From Candidatus Sumerlaeota bacterium (GTDB taxonomy: Bacteria > Sumerlaeota > Sumerlaeia > MWCT01): a stretch of 5,536 nucleotides of DNA. A model generated the notes under the pieces. It was not told the origin of the DNA. It saw only the letters and a program-made list of their open reading frames with translations, and did not search any database. Made by a program: the position numbers and the translations under genes. The DNA is taken from the NCBI GenBank assembly GCA_026398545.1, contig JAPLSR010000180.1, forward strand, positions 1 through 5,536, in the 5' to 3' direction. How positions within the stretch are numbered: position 1 is the first letter of the stretch; each line of letters starts with the position of its first letter. Below, one piece after another: positions 4,617 through 5,536 of this stretch.

Positions 4617-5536
4617 ATGTTTCAATTCACGATTTTGAAAAAGGATGCTGGCAGCTCGGCAAGGCGAGGACGCATCGTCACATCACGAGGCGCCATCGAG
4701 ACACCCGTATTCATGCCTGTTGGAACGCAGGGCACTGTCAAAGCAGTATCGCCCGAGGAACTTTCCGACATCGGGGCACAGATTATTCTCTGCAACACAT
4801 TTCATCTGTATCTTCGCCCGGGTGACGATGTCATTGCCCGCATCGGCGGCATACACAGATTCATACACTGGGAGCGTCCCATCCTCACAGACAGCGGTGG
4901 ATTCCAAGTCTTTTCCCTCTCCGAACTGAACAGGGTCACACCGGATGGAGTGGAATTTAAATCACCCATCGATGGTTCCATCCATTTTTTCACGCCGGAA
5001 AAGGTCATCGGGATTCAGAGAAATCTTGGCTCGGACATCATGATGCCCCTTGATGAATGTCCGCCGCCGGATGTGAGCCGCGAGTATGCCGTGAAATCCA
5101 CCGACCTGACACTCAGTTGGCTGGGGCGCGCCGTGGAGGAATTCCGCAGGACAGAGGCGGGGCAGGAGCAGGTCCTGTTTGGCATTGTCCAGGGCGGTTT
5201 TTATGAAGACCTGCGACGCGAGTCCGCTAAGCGCACTGTCTCCTTTGACCTCCCCGGTTATTCCATCGGGGGATTGAGCGTCGGTGAGGAAAAATCAAAA
5301 ACCTATGAGATGCTTGAGGTCTCCTGTTGCATCCTGCCGGAAGACCGCCCGCGCTATCTCATGGGCGTAGGCACGCCGCTTGATTTCCTCCTCGCAGTGG
5401 AGCGCGGTGTGGACATGTTTGACTGCGTTCTTCCCACGCGCAACGCCCGCAATGGCGCCCTTCTGACCCGGGAGGGCGTTCTGAAAATCAGGAATGCCGA
5501 GTTTCGCGACGACCCGCATCCCGTGAGTGAAACCTG
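4617..5536 (+). CDS. tgt: Queuine/preQ1 tRNA-guanine transglycosylase, 3'-truncated by the window edge
   Basis: Tgt exchanges guanine-34 of GUN-anticodon tRNAs (Asp, Asn, His, Tyr) for preQ1, the committed step towards queuosine in bacteria. The visible 306 codons are open to the window edge and cover the TIM barrel: ETPVFMPVGTQGTVKAV at 28-44, CNTFHLYLRPG at 59-69, TDSGGFQVFS at 91-100 with active-site D92, FGIVQGG at 188-194, GGLSVGE at 218-224, and nucleophile D269 in MFDCVLPTRNARNG. The last complete codons are PVSET, and the final bases TG begin what is very likely the first Cys of the CxCxxC zinc site, so roughly 60-70 residues are missing. This is truncation by the window, not a broken gene. 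The ATG at 4617 gives the typical MFQF-type start and the family's usual distance to ETPVFMP, although its ribosome binding site is poor. Confidence 0.97.
   Translation, partial: MFQFTILKKDAGSSARRGRIVTSRGAIETPVFMPVGTQGTVKAVSPEELSDIGAQIILCNTFHLYLRPGDDVIARIGGIHRFIHWERPILTDSGGFQVFSLSELNRVTPDGVEFKSPIDGSIHFFTPEKVIGIQRNLGSDIMMPLDECPPPDVSREYAVKSTDLTLSWLGRAVEEFRRTEAGQEQVLFGIVQGGFYEDLRRESAKRTVSFDLPGYSIGGLSVGEEKSKTYEMLEVSCCILPEDRPRYLMGVGTPLDFLLAVERGVDMFDCVLPTRNARNGALLTREGVLKIRNAEFRDDPHPVSET

Noticed and set aside
1..5536. Mobile element, CRISPR array, toxin-antitoxin or defence system
   Set aside because: No repeats of that form, transposase or integrase motifs, or unknown gene clusters; all genes are recognisable chromosomal housekeeping genes with similar base use.

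Overview
The window is a compact stretch of bacterial housekeeping genes, with G+C a little over half by eye. It holds six complete protein genes and one truncated by the right edge. Nothing points to a phage, plasmid, transposon, CRISPR array or defence locus. The organism cannot be named from this. The zinc-finger RecO, the MnmA/ThiI-like PP-loop protein with an NFACT-R-like tail, and the unusual gene order suggest a less-studied, possibly anaerobic or uncultivated lineage rather than a model proteobacterium or firmicute; this is inference.

Layout. Left block, plus strand (30-1904): an HD-domain phosphohydrolase-like protein, nucleoside diphosphate kinase (ndk) and the recombination mediator recO, probably one transcription unit with gaps of 67 and 56 bp. 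Middle block, minus strand (4403 down to 1901): ybeY, era and a PP-loop ATPase with four candidate metal or catalytic cysteines. ybeY and era are separated by 3 bp, and a 37-bp gap precedes the PP-loop gene. recO and the PP-loop gene converge and overlap by 4 bp at their stop codons. Right block, plus strand: tgt, starting at 4617 and cut off at the edge just where its zinc-binding cysteines should begin. A 213-bp divergent intergenic region (4404-4616) separates ybeY from tgt. It holds a good sigma70-type promoter for the minus-strand operon and a bulged inverted repeat in the tgt leader.

How the genes fit together. The middle and right blocks form an RNA-maturation neighbourhood: YbeY (16S rRNA 3' end processing and quality control), Era (30S assembly), a predicted tRNA thiolation enzyme, and Tgt (queuosine in tRNA). 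The left block concerns nucleotides and DNA repair. era and recO are direct, co-oriented neighbours in many bacteria. Here they lie close together but face each other, with the PP-loop gene between them.

Most worth a second look: the altered YbeY metal motif (His-to-Asp at the third ligand plus Gly-to-His inside the motif), the cysteine-rich PP-loop protein, the hairpin in the ybeY/tgt intergenic region, the convergent stop overlap, and a cluster of A-runs at the era/PP-loop junction. I found no clear evidence of a wholly new multi-gene system.
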